Part shown: in pieces, positions 36,501-47,218 of the stretch | Numbering within the stretch: the stretch's first letter is position 1 | Layout: each line of letters opens with the position of its first letter | Source: Agroathelia rolfsii | Taxonomy: Eukaryota; Basidiomycota; Agaricomycetes; Amylocorticiales; Amylocorticiaceae | Assembly (NCBI GenBank): GCA_018343915.1 | Contig: JABRWF010000004.1 | Coordinates: 4,340,001-4,404,000, forward strand | DNA length: 64,000 bases | Direction: 5' to 3' | The notes under the pieces: generated by a model | What the model saw: the letters and a program-made list of their open reading frames with translations, nothing else | Told to the model about the DNA's origin: nothing | The model's database searches: none | Translations under genes and position numbers: made by a program

Positions 36501-37047
36501 TGTTGGCAACAAAGTCTGGCTAAGCACGGAGAACATCAAGCTTACCCAGCCGTCGAAGAAACTTTCTGCGAAATGGATTGGTCCCTACAAGATCACAGAG
36601 CTCATAGGGAACCGAGCAGTTCAGCTTGCCATTCCAAAAAGATGGACAATTCATGACGTATTTCATGTATCACTAATCAAGCCTCATGTCCAAGTAGAGT
36701 CCAGACCCCTTGTACCTATTCCGGAGGTTGTCAAAGTAGAAGGAGAAGAGGAGCACAAGGTCCTGCGTATCAAGGATAGCCGGTTAAGCCCGAGGACAAA
36801 GAAGTTAAAGTATCTGGTTGAATGGAAAGGATATCCAGGAGAAGACTCATGGGAAAAGGAAGCAAACATTACCAACGCCCCACGTCTCATCAAGGAATTC
36901 CACAAAAAGAACCCCAAAGCACCTAAACGCCTATCGGCTGTAGTCTTTGCGGATTTACCATTCCGACCCATAGAAAACTTCACAGAAACGACAGAGAAAA
37001 TCGGAGGAACATGGGAACTAGGGATGTTCCGGAGGAAATCCCCTTAG
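33505..37047 (+). pseudogene. gypsy-2 pol: protease to chromodomain
   Basis: Single unbroken -1 frame relative to gag. Protease AMIDSGASSLFIHS; RT MTFGLCNAPATMQTMM but catalytic box VHYIDNIIIG (34576-34578 AAC, second Asp lost); RNase H ETDTSNFAMGAVLL; integrase HHCC GHPGRHKTLELVS...CPSC, WTSDRGPQFTGK; chromodomain LKYLVEWKGYPGEDSWEKEA; end GMFRRKSP. Stops at 33850, 34048, 34072, 34612, 34906, 35278 and 35587 are all transition-type. From 35588 to the end (integrase and chromodomain) it is open. Confidence 0.93.
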
Positions 37048-37058
37048 AAAGGGGGTAA

Positions 37059-37906
37059 TGTCATGAAAAGGGAATTTTCGCCAATTTTTCGGTTATTTTC
37101 TTGTATTATTTGGACTACAACTTATTTAGTTATTACATTTTCTTTCTTTTCTTTTATTTTCCTTATAAAAATTACCCTTTAGGGCATGGACTGTGGGCAG
37201 TGTAGTGGTCATGTGATTGGCCCTCACATGTTTCCAAGCCGCACGTCACAGGAGTAATCTCAGGGCTGTGCATACTTCTCTTTCATCATCATGCACAGCC
37301 TAGGAACACAGCCTTCCTTTCCCTGAACTATTCCTAATAGTTACCGGTACTAGTCCAGAAATGGATCTCCACACGGATGCCCGGTGGAATTAGGCTAAAC
37401 ATTCTCCCCCTGCATTGCCACTCATATACTTCTATCTCCCTTTGCGCACAGACCATTAAAGCTGCGCACGGACCATTTTATTATAGTATAAATAGTGCAT
37501 ATAACTTGTCCTGAAGAGCTCAGCTTTGACCTCTTTGCCTTCAGGCAAGTAAAACCAAGGTTGTACTCATTATATAGATTACTAATCAAAACTTTGCCTT
37601 CAGGGTATTTCCTTTTGGCCTAGGCCCTTCGTCCTAGCCCCCCCCCTCTCTCTCTCTCTCTCCATTTTACTTGTGGATGGTGTAAATCCCCCAAAAAGCG
37701 TGTGCGTGTGAATAAGAGTAAAACAATTACGTAAGAGATAAGAAAGTACCCGGCGCACCCTCAATAGATAAAGGGATTGCGTATCTGTGGGAACACTCTT
37801 ACGTAGGTACTTCAGTATTTCTAGTGTTAAGGTGTATTGTTTGGTTATTCGCACAAGTAGGCTCTCCATGCCCAACGTTGCATAGTCAAGGAGTATACCC
37901 TTGACA
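37059..37906 (+). repeat. gypsy-2 3' LTR
   Basis: 848 bp, TGTCATGAAAAGGG...CCCTTGACA, nearly identical to the 5' LTR. Here the leader reads AGCTTTGACCT, so it no longer matches the element's own binding site; this LTR has taken C-to-T changes since insertion. Confidence 0.95.
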
Positions 37907-38528
37907 AGAGGGGCACTGAGCGACCTCTTTGACTACTGTAGCATGAAGCACACAGTAACCCTCTGGCATAAAGCCTAAGGGATTTGGTAAGAGAGTAGGG
38001 AGAGAGAGAGGGGGGAGACAGGCAATCACGCCTTGAGAGGTAAGAGCTCTGAAGACAAAGTTTTATTATGTCAGCATTTTACTTAGTACAAAGCACTACC
38101 TGTGCTTACCTGAAGACAAAGAGAACGAATCTAAGGTCTTCAGGTAGAGGCACTACAGGGTTATATACTAATTCTACCTGGTCTGTGCACAGTTACATGG
38201 TCTGTGTACAGTTACATGGTCTGTGCACAGTAATGCTAAGTATGGTGTGATATTATGCCATTATTTGTTATGGTGAGTCTAAAGTGGTGTCATGATCCGG
38301 ACCCTTGTTCTAGACTTCTGCTTTACATAATACGTCACATGACTAGTGGTCACATGATGGCCAGTCACATGGTCGACTGGTCACATGACTTGCTTAGTCA
38401 TCAGAGTGTGTGCTTATGTAATATACGATATATACATCAAAAAATAGAGAAAAATTAGGAAAAATTCAGAAAAATAATAAAAAATTCGAAATAAAATTAT
38501 AATACAGAGAGCGACTCGTAACAATAAC

Positions 38529-38824
38529 TGATGAATTAAATAGATTAAAGTCCTATGACTCATGGTTATTTGTTGATACTCCCAAAGATGGCACTAACAT
38601 AGTTGGTTGCCGATGGGTATTTGTCATCAAATATAGTCCTGGAAACAAAATTGTTGGATATTGTGCTCAACTAGTCACACAAGGATTTACCCAATCAGAC
38701 AGTATGGATTATTATGCTAATGAGACATACACCTCTGTAGTGCAATTAGAGTCTACCTGCATGTTGCTCACCATTGCTGTATGTTGCAATTATTTTATTG
38801 AACAGGTTGACATGAAATCCATAT
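38529..38824 (+). pseudogene. copia-2 RT N-terminal part
   Basis: Reads KEAITDELNRLKSYDSWLFV, GCRWVFVIKYSPG, YCAQLVTQGFTQSDSMDYY, ETYTSVVQLES and FIEQVDMKS: the standard copia RT entry up to the first catalytic Asp (QMDV-type block). It is open across 296 bp, then interrupted by the TRIM at 38825 and resumes at 47980. Confidence 0.85.
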
Positions 38825-38947
38825 TGTTGTAATCAGAAGAATTCACACTCTAGTAATGGCAAGATAGCTCAGTTGGTAGAGCACCTGTATATATAATGGG
38901 AGGCCCTGGGTTCAATTCCTAGTCTAGCCAATTTTCTAGTTTTATCA
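38825..38947 (+). repeat. TRIM 5' LTR
   Basis: 123 bp. Bases 34-106 are the tRNA-like sequence; the last 17 bp (ATTTTCTAGTTTTATCA) contain a T4 run. The primer-binding site abuts the end with no spacer. Confidence 0.88.
38858..38930 (+). ncRNA. tRNA-like sequence inside the TRIM LTR
   Basis: 73 nt folding as a tRNA. Acceptor stem GGCAAGA/TCTAGCC (one A-A mismatch), D arm GCTC/GAGC, anticodon stem CCTGT/ATGGG with two wobble pairs, 7-nt loop ATATATA, T arm CTGGG/CCTAG. A box TAGCTCAGTTGG (38865-38876) fits the Pol III consensus and B box GGTTCAATTCC (38909-38919) fits GGTTCRANTCC; TTTT terminator at 38932-38935. The apparent anticodon AUA is not used as such by eukaryotic tRNAs, so I regard it as a tRNA-derived promoter/RNA module of the transposon, not a host tRNA gene. 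Confidence 0.75.
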
Positions 38948-38959
38948 GGTTATGAGCCC
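38948..38959 (+). promoter_or_regulatory. TRIM primer-binding site, half-tRNA iMet type
   Basis: GGTTATGAGCCC, identical to the copia-2 site at 14309 and complementary to the initiator tRNA-Met anticodon loop. It points to a copia-type enzyme as the driver of this element. Confidence 0.8.
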
Positions 38960-39128
38960 TGAACACGCTAGCCCAATGAGAACAATGCTTATGTAAGCAG
39001 GCACCTATAAGGAGCATCCATTTGGAGCAGAAATACTAAGAAAATTGGTTCCCAAGTAAAGACACAGAGTGTGACTTCAGGGGGAGTGTTGTAATCAGAA
39101 GAATTCACACTCTAGTAATGGCAAGATA

Positions 39129-39339
39129 CACTGAGTGACAAAACTGTCTCAATGTTTGCATTTTTTACAATTTTTGATCTATATCTCCAGAAATAAAATA
39201 CTTAAAATTATACTAAAAATACTCCTATCAAGTATACTATATCTGCTTTAAATCGAGCCCTAGGTCATGTGATTTGGTCAATAAACCATAGAGTTATGTA
39301 TTATTCTTTCAAGGGGTATCATTAAGACAGTTTTGTTGC
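39129..39339 (+). repeat. Tc1 left terminal inverted repeat
   Basis: 211 bp, near-identical to the reverse complement of 47681-47891, with its own inverted ends. A related copy without transposase is at 6530-6733. Confidence 0.92.
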
Positions 39340-40081
39340 CACTTAATTGAAATATACTTTTTATAGTAAAACTCAAGTTATACTATACTAATTATGTAAG
39401 CAGTGCCACCACACATTTAAATACCCCCTATTTAGTACAAATAAACACAAACAACTCTTAAACTGCTACCACCATCATCTCTATACTACTATAAAACCTT
39501 TATCTAATTAATAAGTCCTTAATGTTATCTGCTTGCTTAATAAACATCATTCTGCTAGGGATATTGCTAAAGCTACTAGTGTATCCCATTCTTCTGTTAG
39601 CAGAATATGTTCTAAACACTGTCCCCACCTTTCTAAAAGCTTAGGAGGCTATCCCTCTAAGCTTTCCTCTGCTACTATATGCTATTCCATCCATCTTATT
39701 AGCTCTGGTCAGGCTGATACTGCTATGGATGTGACTAAAGCCCTTAAAAACACACTTAGGGAGTCTGTGTCTACCCAAACCATGTGTATGAGACTAAGGG
39801 AGCAGGGTTTAAAGGCTATAACCAAGAAAAAAAGTTCTAATCTTAAGCCTCATTATAAAAGAGCTAGATTAAACTTTGCTCTTGAGCACCAGCACTAGAC
39901 TCTGGAGGACTGGAAGAGGGTGATCTGGTCTGATGAGACTAAGATCAATAGGATTGGGTCTGATGGAAGGAAATAGGTATGGAAAAAAAAGGGAGAAGGG
40001 CTTAGTGATAGATTGGTTCAGGGAATACAAAAGTTTAGTAGTGGAAACATTATGTTGTGGGGATGTTTTGGATGGGATGGG

Positions 40082-40939
40082 TGTTATGAGTTGGACTTTT
40101 GTACTATAAATTTTTTGTTATTATTCAAACAATGTATTATATTTCTTTTCTTTTCATTTTCATTTATTACCCTAAGAGCGTGGTCTGTAGGCAGTGAGCG
40201 GTCCTATGATTGGCCCTCATGTGACTAAGCCGCATGCTACAGGAGTAATCGTGAGTTGTGCGTTTCCTGTTCACCATTCCGCACAACTCCGGAGTACAAA
40301 CCTCCGATCACTGACAGATTCCTAACGGATATTGGTTCCGCTACACACCTCCGAGCTTCCGCTCCCAAGCTCCTGCGGAGCTCCGCTCCTGAGCGCGGAA
40401 CCTCCAGAAGTGTTGTATCTCCGCACGGCTGCCCGTCGGAGTTAGGGAAAAGGTCTTCCCCTGCATACTCTACTTTCTCTTTGTCTTTCCTCCGCGTCGG
40501 AACTAGCGCGGAGCTTTCGTAGTAGTATAAGTAGTGTGTGTAACTTGTCCTGAAAGGCCAGCTTTGACCTCTTCGCCTTCAGGCAAGTATTCAGGTTGTA
40601 CTTCATTAAAGTAGATTACTAATAAAACTTCGCCTTCAGGGTTCTCTAACCTCCGGGCCTAGCCCAGCGTCTTAGCACATATAAATTCCAATTAGTAGGG
40701 TGAAATTCCCTAGACTAGTTAGTTAGACGCGTGACGCGTGATTTGGAACCTCCGGGAACTCCGCTCCCCTCCGACTTAAGTCTCCGGAGCTTCGTAAGGC
40801 ATAAGCAGAGTACCCTTACCACCCTCAATAGATAAAGGGGTTTGCGTAGTGTGGGAAAACTTCTGTCTTAGGTACTTTGCTAAAAGGTTGGGAGGTTATT
40901 TTTGATTATCTCCGCATAGTCAAGAGTGATCCCTTGACA
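40082..40939 (+). repeat. gypsy-3 5' LTR
   Basis: 858 bp, TGTTATGAGTTGGAC...CCCTTGACA. TATAAGTAG box at about 40526, then AGCTTTGACCT at 40560-40570, which pairs with the primer-binding site. Confidence 0.96.
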
Positions 40940-40941
40940 TT

Positions 40942-40952
40942 AGGTCAAAGCT
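40942..40952 (+). promoter_or_regulatory. gypsy-3 self-primer-binding site
   Basis: AGGTCAAAGCT, two bases after the LTR, exact complement of the leader AGCTTTGACCT at 40560-40570. Confidence 0.82.
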
Positions 40953-41394
40953 ACCCGGATATCCCTCGGAATCTCCGCGTTCCGAGAAGGTGTGATTGGC
41001 GATCACACACGAAGAGCAGTAGATAGATTTTTCGGACCCGCTTCTTTTCCACTCAGCGCGCTTAAACGATTTCGGGAAGCAATTGTGAGGTGCAGCCCCA
41101 GCCCTTTGACAACCCCGTTTAGACATTCATAGCGGATACGATCTCCGCGACTGAGTGGCTGTATCCGAAGCCAATAAAATCCCTCACACGGATTAGGTTC
41201 TAGGAGCTCCTTGTGGGAGTCAAAATTTAATAGCGCCGCTGACTGAAGACCCTTTGCGTTCGCGAACACTGATTGTGTGATTACGATACGGGCGAGCTCT
41301 AGCCCCAGCAGAAGAAGACAAATCCCGCCCTCCGCATCGGAATCCGGAAACCTCCGGAGGTGAAGAAAAACCACACAAGCTCCGGAGACTTTGT

Positions 41395-42792
41395 ATGTCC
41401 GAGGAAGAAGATATTTACATTGAAGAAGAAGGTACCCAGACCGACTTTACAGGGTATATCGCACAAGAGACTCAGACAGAAGTCTGCATCGAGGCAGCAC
41501 TTGATATCGCCGCACCCGCCCCAGTACGCGTTGAGCCAGGCTCCGCCCTACTTCCGCCACCCCCATCGCCCGACACCTACGCCCGCTCCCTCTCCCCGAT
41601 TCCCGAAAGCCCGTCAACCATGTCTCGCCGATCCGGGGCAACAACTCCGCTTCCTCCGCCTCCTCCTTTGACAACGGAGGAAACTCTCCGCATCCTTTCC
41701 GACCTCCAGGCTACCCAAGCGAGCCTGACCCGCCTCATGCAGCAAATAATGGAGGCAAACCAGCGCTTAGTCCACATTGTGGAAAACCCACCTCAGCTAA
41801 CGGTACGGGTGGAAACTGCGCCCGGAGGTCAGACGATCTCTTCCAGAAAGGAGATCGGAGACAAGCCGAAGGCTTTTACCGGAGACTGGAAGACATACCA
41901 GTCATTTATTTTCGGGTTTGAGAATTACCTGGAAATGAATCCGGAGGTTTACAGCACGGATGTCAAAAAGGCCCGGCTTCTAGTAGGTCTGTTAGACGGA
42001 GTGCCAAAAAGATGGGCTCAAAAATATCACGAGGAGATGAAGACAAAGGGGTTTAAGTGGGAGCAGTTGTACTCCGCTTTCAAAACTTTGCATGGGTCAA
42101 GGGACTTTGCACGGTACGCACTCCAACGCCTGACCTCTCTGGAGCAGCGAACGTCCTCCGTCCAGGACTATATCAGCGAGTTTTCTTCCCTGGCAGCCCA
42201 AACTAAGCTGTCGGAAGAGGACCAACGCATTCGGTTCCACCAGGGACTGAATCAGAAAATCCGATCAGTCCTGGCGGGATGGCCAAGGGACAGGAAGGAC
42301 ACTCTTCCGCATCTAATTGATGCAGCACAGGAGGCGGAAGAGGAGCTCCGATCAGCTGGCCTATGGAAGGACCAGTGGAAACCGCGAGGAGGATTACAGC
42401 AGGGGTCTGCATCGACCGGAACAGCAGGAAACCCCATTACGATCAACGCTGCCGGAAGTGGTCCAGCCGTACCAGCTCCTGTCCCTGCTCCGCCTGTCTC
42501 AAAAGGGCCTACCGACTAGTCTACAGTCCAATGCTTCAACTATGGAAAGTATGGGCATATAGCGAGGAGATGCAGGAGTCCTGCTTCCGCTAGGACTTCC
42601 GCCCCTCCGCTCCTGGCTCGGAACCCTGCACGCCTACAGGCAGTCTCCCAGGTTCCGCAGCCCTCCGCACCCCAGTCCTCCTTGCCTCCACCCTCCGACG
42701 GAGCCTCCGGTCTAACAATGGCGGACATGCAGCAGATACTGGAAGATCAGGCCGCTGCGATTGCGGAGTTCAAGGACAAAACAGGTTTTTGA
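41395..42792 (+). pseudogene. gypsy-3 gag
   Basis: Gag of about 465 codons. Acidic, proline-rich N terminus, LQATQASLTRLMQQIMEA coil, gag core (TGDWKTYQSFIFGFENYL, ARLLVGLLDGVPKRWAQK, FKTLHGSRDFARYALQRL). TAG at 42517 interrupts before the nucleocapsid. The knuckle reads CFNYGKYGHIARRC, with Tyr in place of the second Cys (a G-to-A change), so zinc binding is probably lost. Ends TGA at 42790 after A_GGT_TTT, which departs from the slippery G_GGT_TTT of the relatives. Confidence 0.88.
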
Positions 42793-45700
42793 TTGGGTCA
42801 GAAGAAAGGGCCATTCTGGCTGACCCCTATATACAAAACAGAATCTCCTCTTTCTCCTCTTGTAAATCTACTTTTCTTTCTATATCTTCCTCTGTATCCG
42901 GTGCGAATGGACAGCACCTTCACATACCAATCATGTTCCATGGACTCTTTTCTTCTCTCTCGTGCTCCGCAATGATTGATTTGGGCGCCTCGTCGTCATT
43001 TGTAAATTCTAACTTTATAAGGAAAAATAAAATTCGCACCCGTCGTCTTCCCACTCCGATTGATGTATTGAATATTGACAACTCTGCTAACAAGTCCGGA
43101 CAAATTACGGAAGTAGCTATCCTGAACACAACAATTGGGGATGTAAGAAAACGCCTTCCCTTTTTGGTTACCAATATTGGTCCGGAGGATGTTATCTTAG
43201 GAATTGATTGGCTACGTCTGGAGAATCCAATCATCAATTGGAGGAAAGCGGACATTCGTCTACCTCCGACTTCGAGGATCTCCGCAACTACGGAGACAAA
43301 CGTACTTCCGAAATGGGCGGAGAAATATGCGTCCGTCTTCTCAAAGGATGCCTCCGCTCGTCTTCCGACAAGAAAGCCGTGGGATCATAAAATCATTCTG
43401 AAAGAAGGCGCAAACCTCCGGCGGAGCAAGGCGTACCCTCTCTCACCAAAGGAATCGGAGGCCCTGGATGAATACTTGGAGGAAAACCTTAGAAAGGGGT
43501 ATATCCGGAAGTCCGAAAGCCCAATAGCAGCTCCGATGTTCTTCGTTCCGAAAAAGAATGGCACCCTACGACCAGTTCAGGATTATCGGAAGTTGAATGC
43601 AGAAACTGTCCCAAATGCCTACCCCCTTCTGCTGATCTCGAAGCTACAAGATAAGATGACCCGTTTCCGCACCTTTGCTAAGATTGACCTCCGCTGGGGG
43701 TTCCACAATATCCGGCTCCGCGAAGGAGATGAGCATAAAGCTGCATTTATCACCAACCGCGGTCTCTTCGAACCTCTCATTATGACCTTTGGCCTTTGCA
43801 ATGCCCCTGCAACTATGCAAACAATGATGGATGATGTATTTTATCAACTATACCAAACTGGTCGGTTGGTACACTATATCAATGATATCATTATCGGAGG
43901 TGAAAATGAGCCGGAGCTCCGAAAACTAGTACTGGAGGTCCTAGAAATCCTCAAATCCAACGACCTATTTGCCAACCTTGAGAAATTCGAATACGATGTG
44001 CCAGAAGTTGACATCCTTGGAGCTCTAGTATCGTTTGGACAAATACGAATGACTCCAGAAAAGGTCAAGGCAATTTTAGAATGGCCTGTACCAACTAAGG
44101 TTTCGGAGGTCCGCAAGTTCCGGGGGTTAGCCAACTACTACCGGAGATTCGTGCGGAACTTCGGAACTATGTGCAAACTACTAGACCGGCTTACCGGAAA
44201 GGTAGATTGGACATGGGGAGTAGAGGAACAAAAGGCTTTCAATGATCTTAAGGAAGCGTTTACCACGGCACCGGTTTTGGCTGGATATAACCAGTTTGCA
44301 GAAACAAGAGTCGAAACGGATGCATCCAGCTATGCCACCGGAGCGGTCCTTCTCCAGAAACAGTCGGATAATTCCTGGAGGCCAGTTGCATTCCTATCAC
44401 AGTCTATGAATCAGGCCGAGCGGAACTACGATATCTGGGATAAGGAAATGCTGGCAATTATCAGAGCCCTCGACAATTGGTGGCATTACCTCATTGGCTT
44501 ACCCTCCGCTTTTGATATCCGCACTGACCACAAGAACCTCGAGTACTGGAAAACGGCTCGGAATCTCACTCGGAGACAAGCCCGGTGGTCGCTTTTTCTG
44601 TCGGAATTCAATTTCGTTATCTCCTACTTGAAAGGATCGGAGAATGGCAGAGCGGACCCTCTTTCTCGACGACCGGACTTCCAAGTATCAGATGCGGAAG
44701 ACAATTTAGACCAGATAGTACTTCATCCTGGCCTTTTTCGTATCAATGCTGCACGGAGAGGACATGTCGAAATTCACGGAGAAAGCTCAATTCTAGATCG
44801 GATCCGGAAAAAGGGAAGAGATGCGGAGGTTGCCGAAGCCTTGTCCCTTGTCAAGAAGCTTGGTCCAGTGAAACTCTGGAATGGTCTTGAGGAATGGAAC
44901 GAGGAGAATGGATTAATCCTCCATCGCGGAAAGATCTACGTTCCGTGCGATCCGGACCTCCGAACGGAGATCATTAAGGCTTACCATGACACCTATGCCG
45001 CTGGACACCCCGGAAGACACAAGACGCTCGAACTTGTTAGTAGGAACTACTGGTGGCCCGGAATCACGAAGTCCGTCAACACATATGTGGAGTCCTGTCT
45101 GATCTGCCAAGCCAACAAAACATCTAGACAACCTCCGGCGGGTCTCCTATCTCCGCTTCCAGTTCCGGGGCGTCCGTGGGAACATGTAACAGCAGACATG
45201 ATTGTGAAACTGCCAGAGTCACATGGGTATGACTCAATTCTTGTCGTTGTTGACCGTCTTACGAAGATGGCTCATCTGATCCCGACAAAGGAGGCAATCA
45301 CCTCCGCTGAAATGGCTGATCTCTACCTCCGAAACATATTCCGCTTACATGGCCTCCCGAAACAATGGACTTCCGATCGCGGACCCCAGTTCGCTAGTCA
45401 AGTGATGAAGGAGATACACAAACGATTGGGGATTAAGACATCTCTCTCCACTGCCTATCACCCACAATCGGATGGACAGACGGAACGACTGAACCAGGAA
45501 GTTGAGGCATACATCCGATACTATGTGTCTCACTGACAAGAAGACTGGTCGGAGCTTCTCTCCGTAGCGGAATTCGCGATCAACAACCGGCAACAAGCAT
45601 CCGTCGGAGCATCCCCGTTTGAACTCAATTACGGCTTCTCCCCACACATGAACCTCACCACTGCCGGAATAGTCAAAACTATCGGAGCGGAGAACTGGTT

Positions 45701-46349
45701 ATCGAAAGTTGCGGAACTTCAAGAGGATGCCAAAGCCGCCATGAGCCTAGCAAGTGAGAAAATGAAATACTTCTTTGATCAACATGCTGGTGAACAGCCT
45801 CAATACACGATAGGAGATAAAGTCTGGCTCAGCACGGAAAACCTAAAGCTCCGCCAGCCCAGCAAAAAGCTCTCAGCCAAGTGGATTGGTCCATACAAAG
45901 TAACGGAGAATGTCGGAGACCGGGCGTGTCGTTTGGCCATACCGCGGAGATGGGCAATTCACGATGTTTTCCATGTTTCCCTTCTGAAACCGCACTTTTC
46001 CTCTAGTAGACACACTTCCGCACCGGAGCCGGTCGAAATCGAAGGGGAGGAGGAATACGAAGTGGAGGAAATCAAGGACTCACGAATCAGTCAGAGAACC
46101 AAGAAGATCGAATACCTCATTGTCTGGAAAGGGTACCCCGGAGAGGAGTCATGGGAAAAGGAGGCGGATGTCCGGAATGCATCGGAGCTCATCAAAAAGT
46201 TCCATCGGAAACACCCTAATGCGCCCAAACGCCTAACAGCTGCAGCCTTTGGGGAAATTCCGTTCCGGCCACTGGAGAATTATATGGAGACGGTGGCATC
46301 AACCACAGCAGGATGGGAACTAGGGATGTTCCGGAGGAAATCCCCATAG
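42783..46349 (+). pseudogene. gypsy-3 pol: protease to chromodomain, nearly intact
   Basis: Pol in the -1 frame, open from the gag stop to 45533 and again to the end. Protease AMIDLGASSSFVNS (the expected D-S-G reads D-L-G); RT MTFGLCNAPATMQTMM with VHYINDIIIGG (43881-43883 AAT, first catalytic Asp lost); RNase H ETDASSYATGAVLL; integrase GHPGRHKTLELVSRNYWWPG, C..C, DRLTKMAHLIP, WTSDRGPQFASQ; chromodomain IEYLIVWKGYPGEESWEKEA; end GMFRRKSP. One nonsense codon, TGA at 45534. The stop plus the active-site changes mean this copy cannot be autonomous. Confidence 0.92.
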
Positions 46350-46360
46350 GAAGGGGGTAA

Positions 46361-47218
46361 TGTTATGAGTTGGACTTTTGTACTATAAATTTTTTGTTAT
46401 TATTCAAACAATGTATTATATTTCTTTTCTTTTCATTTTCATTTATTACCCTAAGAGCGTGGTCTGTAGGCAGTGAGCGGTCCTATGATTGGCCCTCATG
46501 TGACTAAGCCGCACGCTACAGGAGTAATCGTGAGTTGTGCGTTTCCTGTTCACCATTCCGCACAACTCCGGAGTACAAACCTCCGATCACTGACAGATTC
46601 CTAACGGATATTGGTTCTGCTACACACCTCCGAGCTTCCGCTCCCAAGCTCCTGCGGAGCTCCACTCCTGAGCGCGGAACCTCCGGAAGTGTTGTATCTC
46701 CGCACGGCTGCCCGTCGGAGTTAGGGAAAAGGTCTTCCCCTGCATACTCTACTTTCTCTTTGTCTTTCCTCCGCGTCGGAACTAGCGCGGAGCTTTCGTA
46801 GTAGTATAAGTAGTGTGTGTAACTTGTCCTGAAAGGCCAGCTTTGACCTCTTCGCCTTCAGGCAAGTATTCAGGTTGTACTTCATTAAAGTAGATTACTA
46901 ATAAAACTTCGCCTTCAGGGTTCTCTAACCTCCGGGCCTAGCCCAGCGTCTTAGCACATATAAATTCCAATTAGTAGGGTGAAATTCCCTAGACTAGTTA
47001 GTTAGACGCGTGACGCGTGATTCGGAACCTCCGGGAACTCCGCTCCCCTCCGACTTAAGTCTCCGGAGCTTCGTAAGGCATAAGCAGAGTACCCTTACCA
47101 CCCTCAATAGATAAAGGGGTTTGCGTAGTGTGGGAAAACTTCTGTCTTAGGTACTTTGCTAAAAGGTTGGGAGGTTATTTTTGATTATCTCCGCATAGTC
47201 AAGAGTGATCCCTTGACA
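46361..47218 (+). repeat. gypsy-3 3' LTR
   Basis: 858 bp, same length as the 5' LTR; about five single-base differences, all at CpG positions. Ends CCCTTGACA followed by the ATGGG duplication. Confidence 0.96.

Larger units (their letters stand above)
30725..37906 (+). mobile_element. gypsy-2: full-length Ty3/gypsy chromovirus inside LTR-D
   Basis: 7182-bp element, LTRs 30725-31573 (849 bp) and 37059-37906 (848 bp), duplication AGAGG (30720-30724, 37907-37911). Same layout as gypsy-1 and closely related in coding sequence, with slightly diverged LTRs. Primer-binding site 31576-31586, gag 32048-33514, pol 33505-37047. It is inactive through 11 nonsense codons and a mutated RT active site. Confidence 0.95.
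30332..38523 (-). repeat. LTR-D solo copy 3 (reverse), interrupted by gypsy-2
   Basis: Family-D LTR in reverse, with duplication ATAAC (30327-30331, 38524-38528) in the copia-2 linker. Left part 30332-30724, right part 37912-38523; gypsy-2 sits between. A 20-bp unit GTCTGTG(C/T)ACAGTTACATG is locally duplicated near 38181-38220 compared with copy 2. Confidence 0.92.
40082..47218 (+). mobile_element. gypsy-3: young Ty3/gypsy chromovirus inside the Tc1 transposase
   Basis: 7137-bp element with two 858-bp LTRs (40082-40939, 46361-47218) that differ at only about five bases, and perfect duplication ATGGG (40077-40081, 47219-47223). Primer-binding site 40942-40952, gag 41395-42792, pol 42783-46349, polypurine tract AGGAAGGGGG. 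It is more GC-rich than gypsy-1/-2, with many CCGGAG words. Only one nonsense codon each in gag and pol. By LTR similarity it is the youngest full-length element seen here and occupies the deepest nesting level. Confidence 0.96.

Noticed and set aside
38858..38930. A functional host tRNA gene
   Set aside because: It lies at the same position in both LTRs of a retroelement, has an acceptor mismatch and an AUA anticodon that eukaryotic tRNAs do not use as such. Annotated as a tRNA-derived module.
40082..47218. gypsy-3 as an active, intact element
   Set aside because: Despite about 99% identical LTRs it has stops at 42517 and 45534, YIND in the RT, DLG in the protease and a damaged zinc knuckle.
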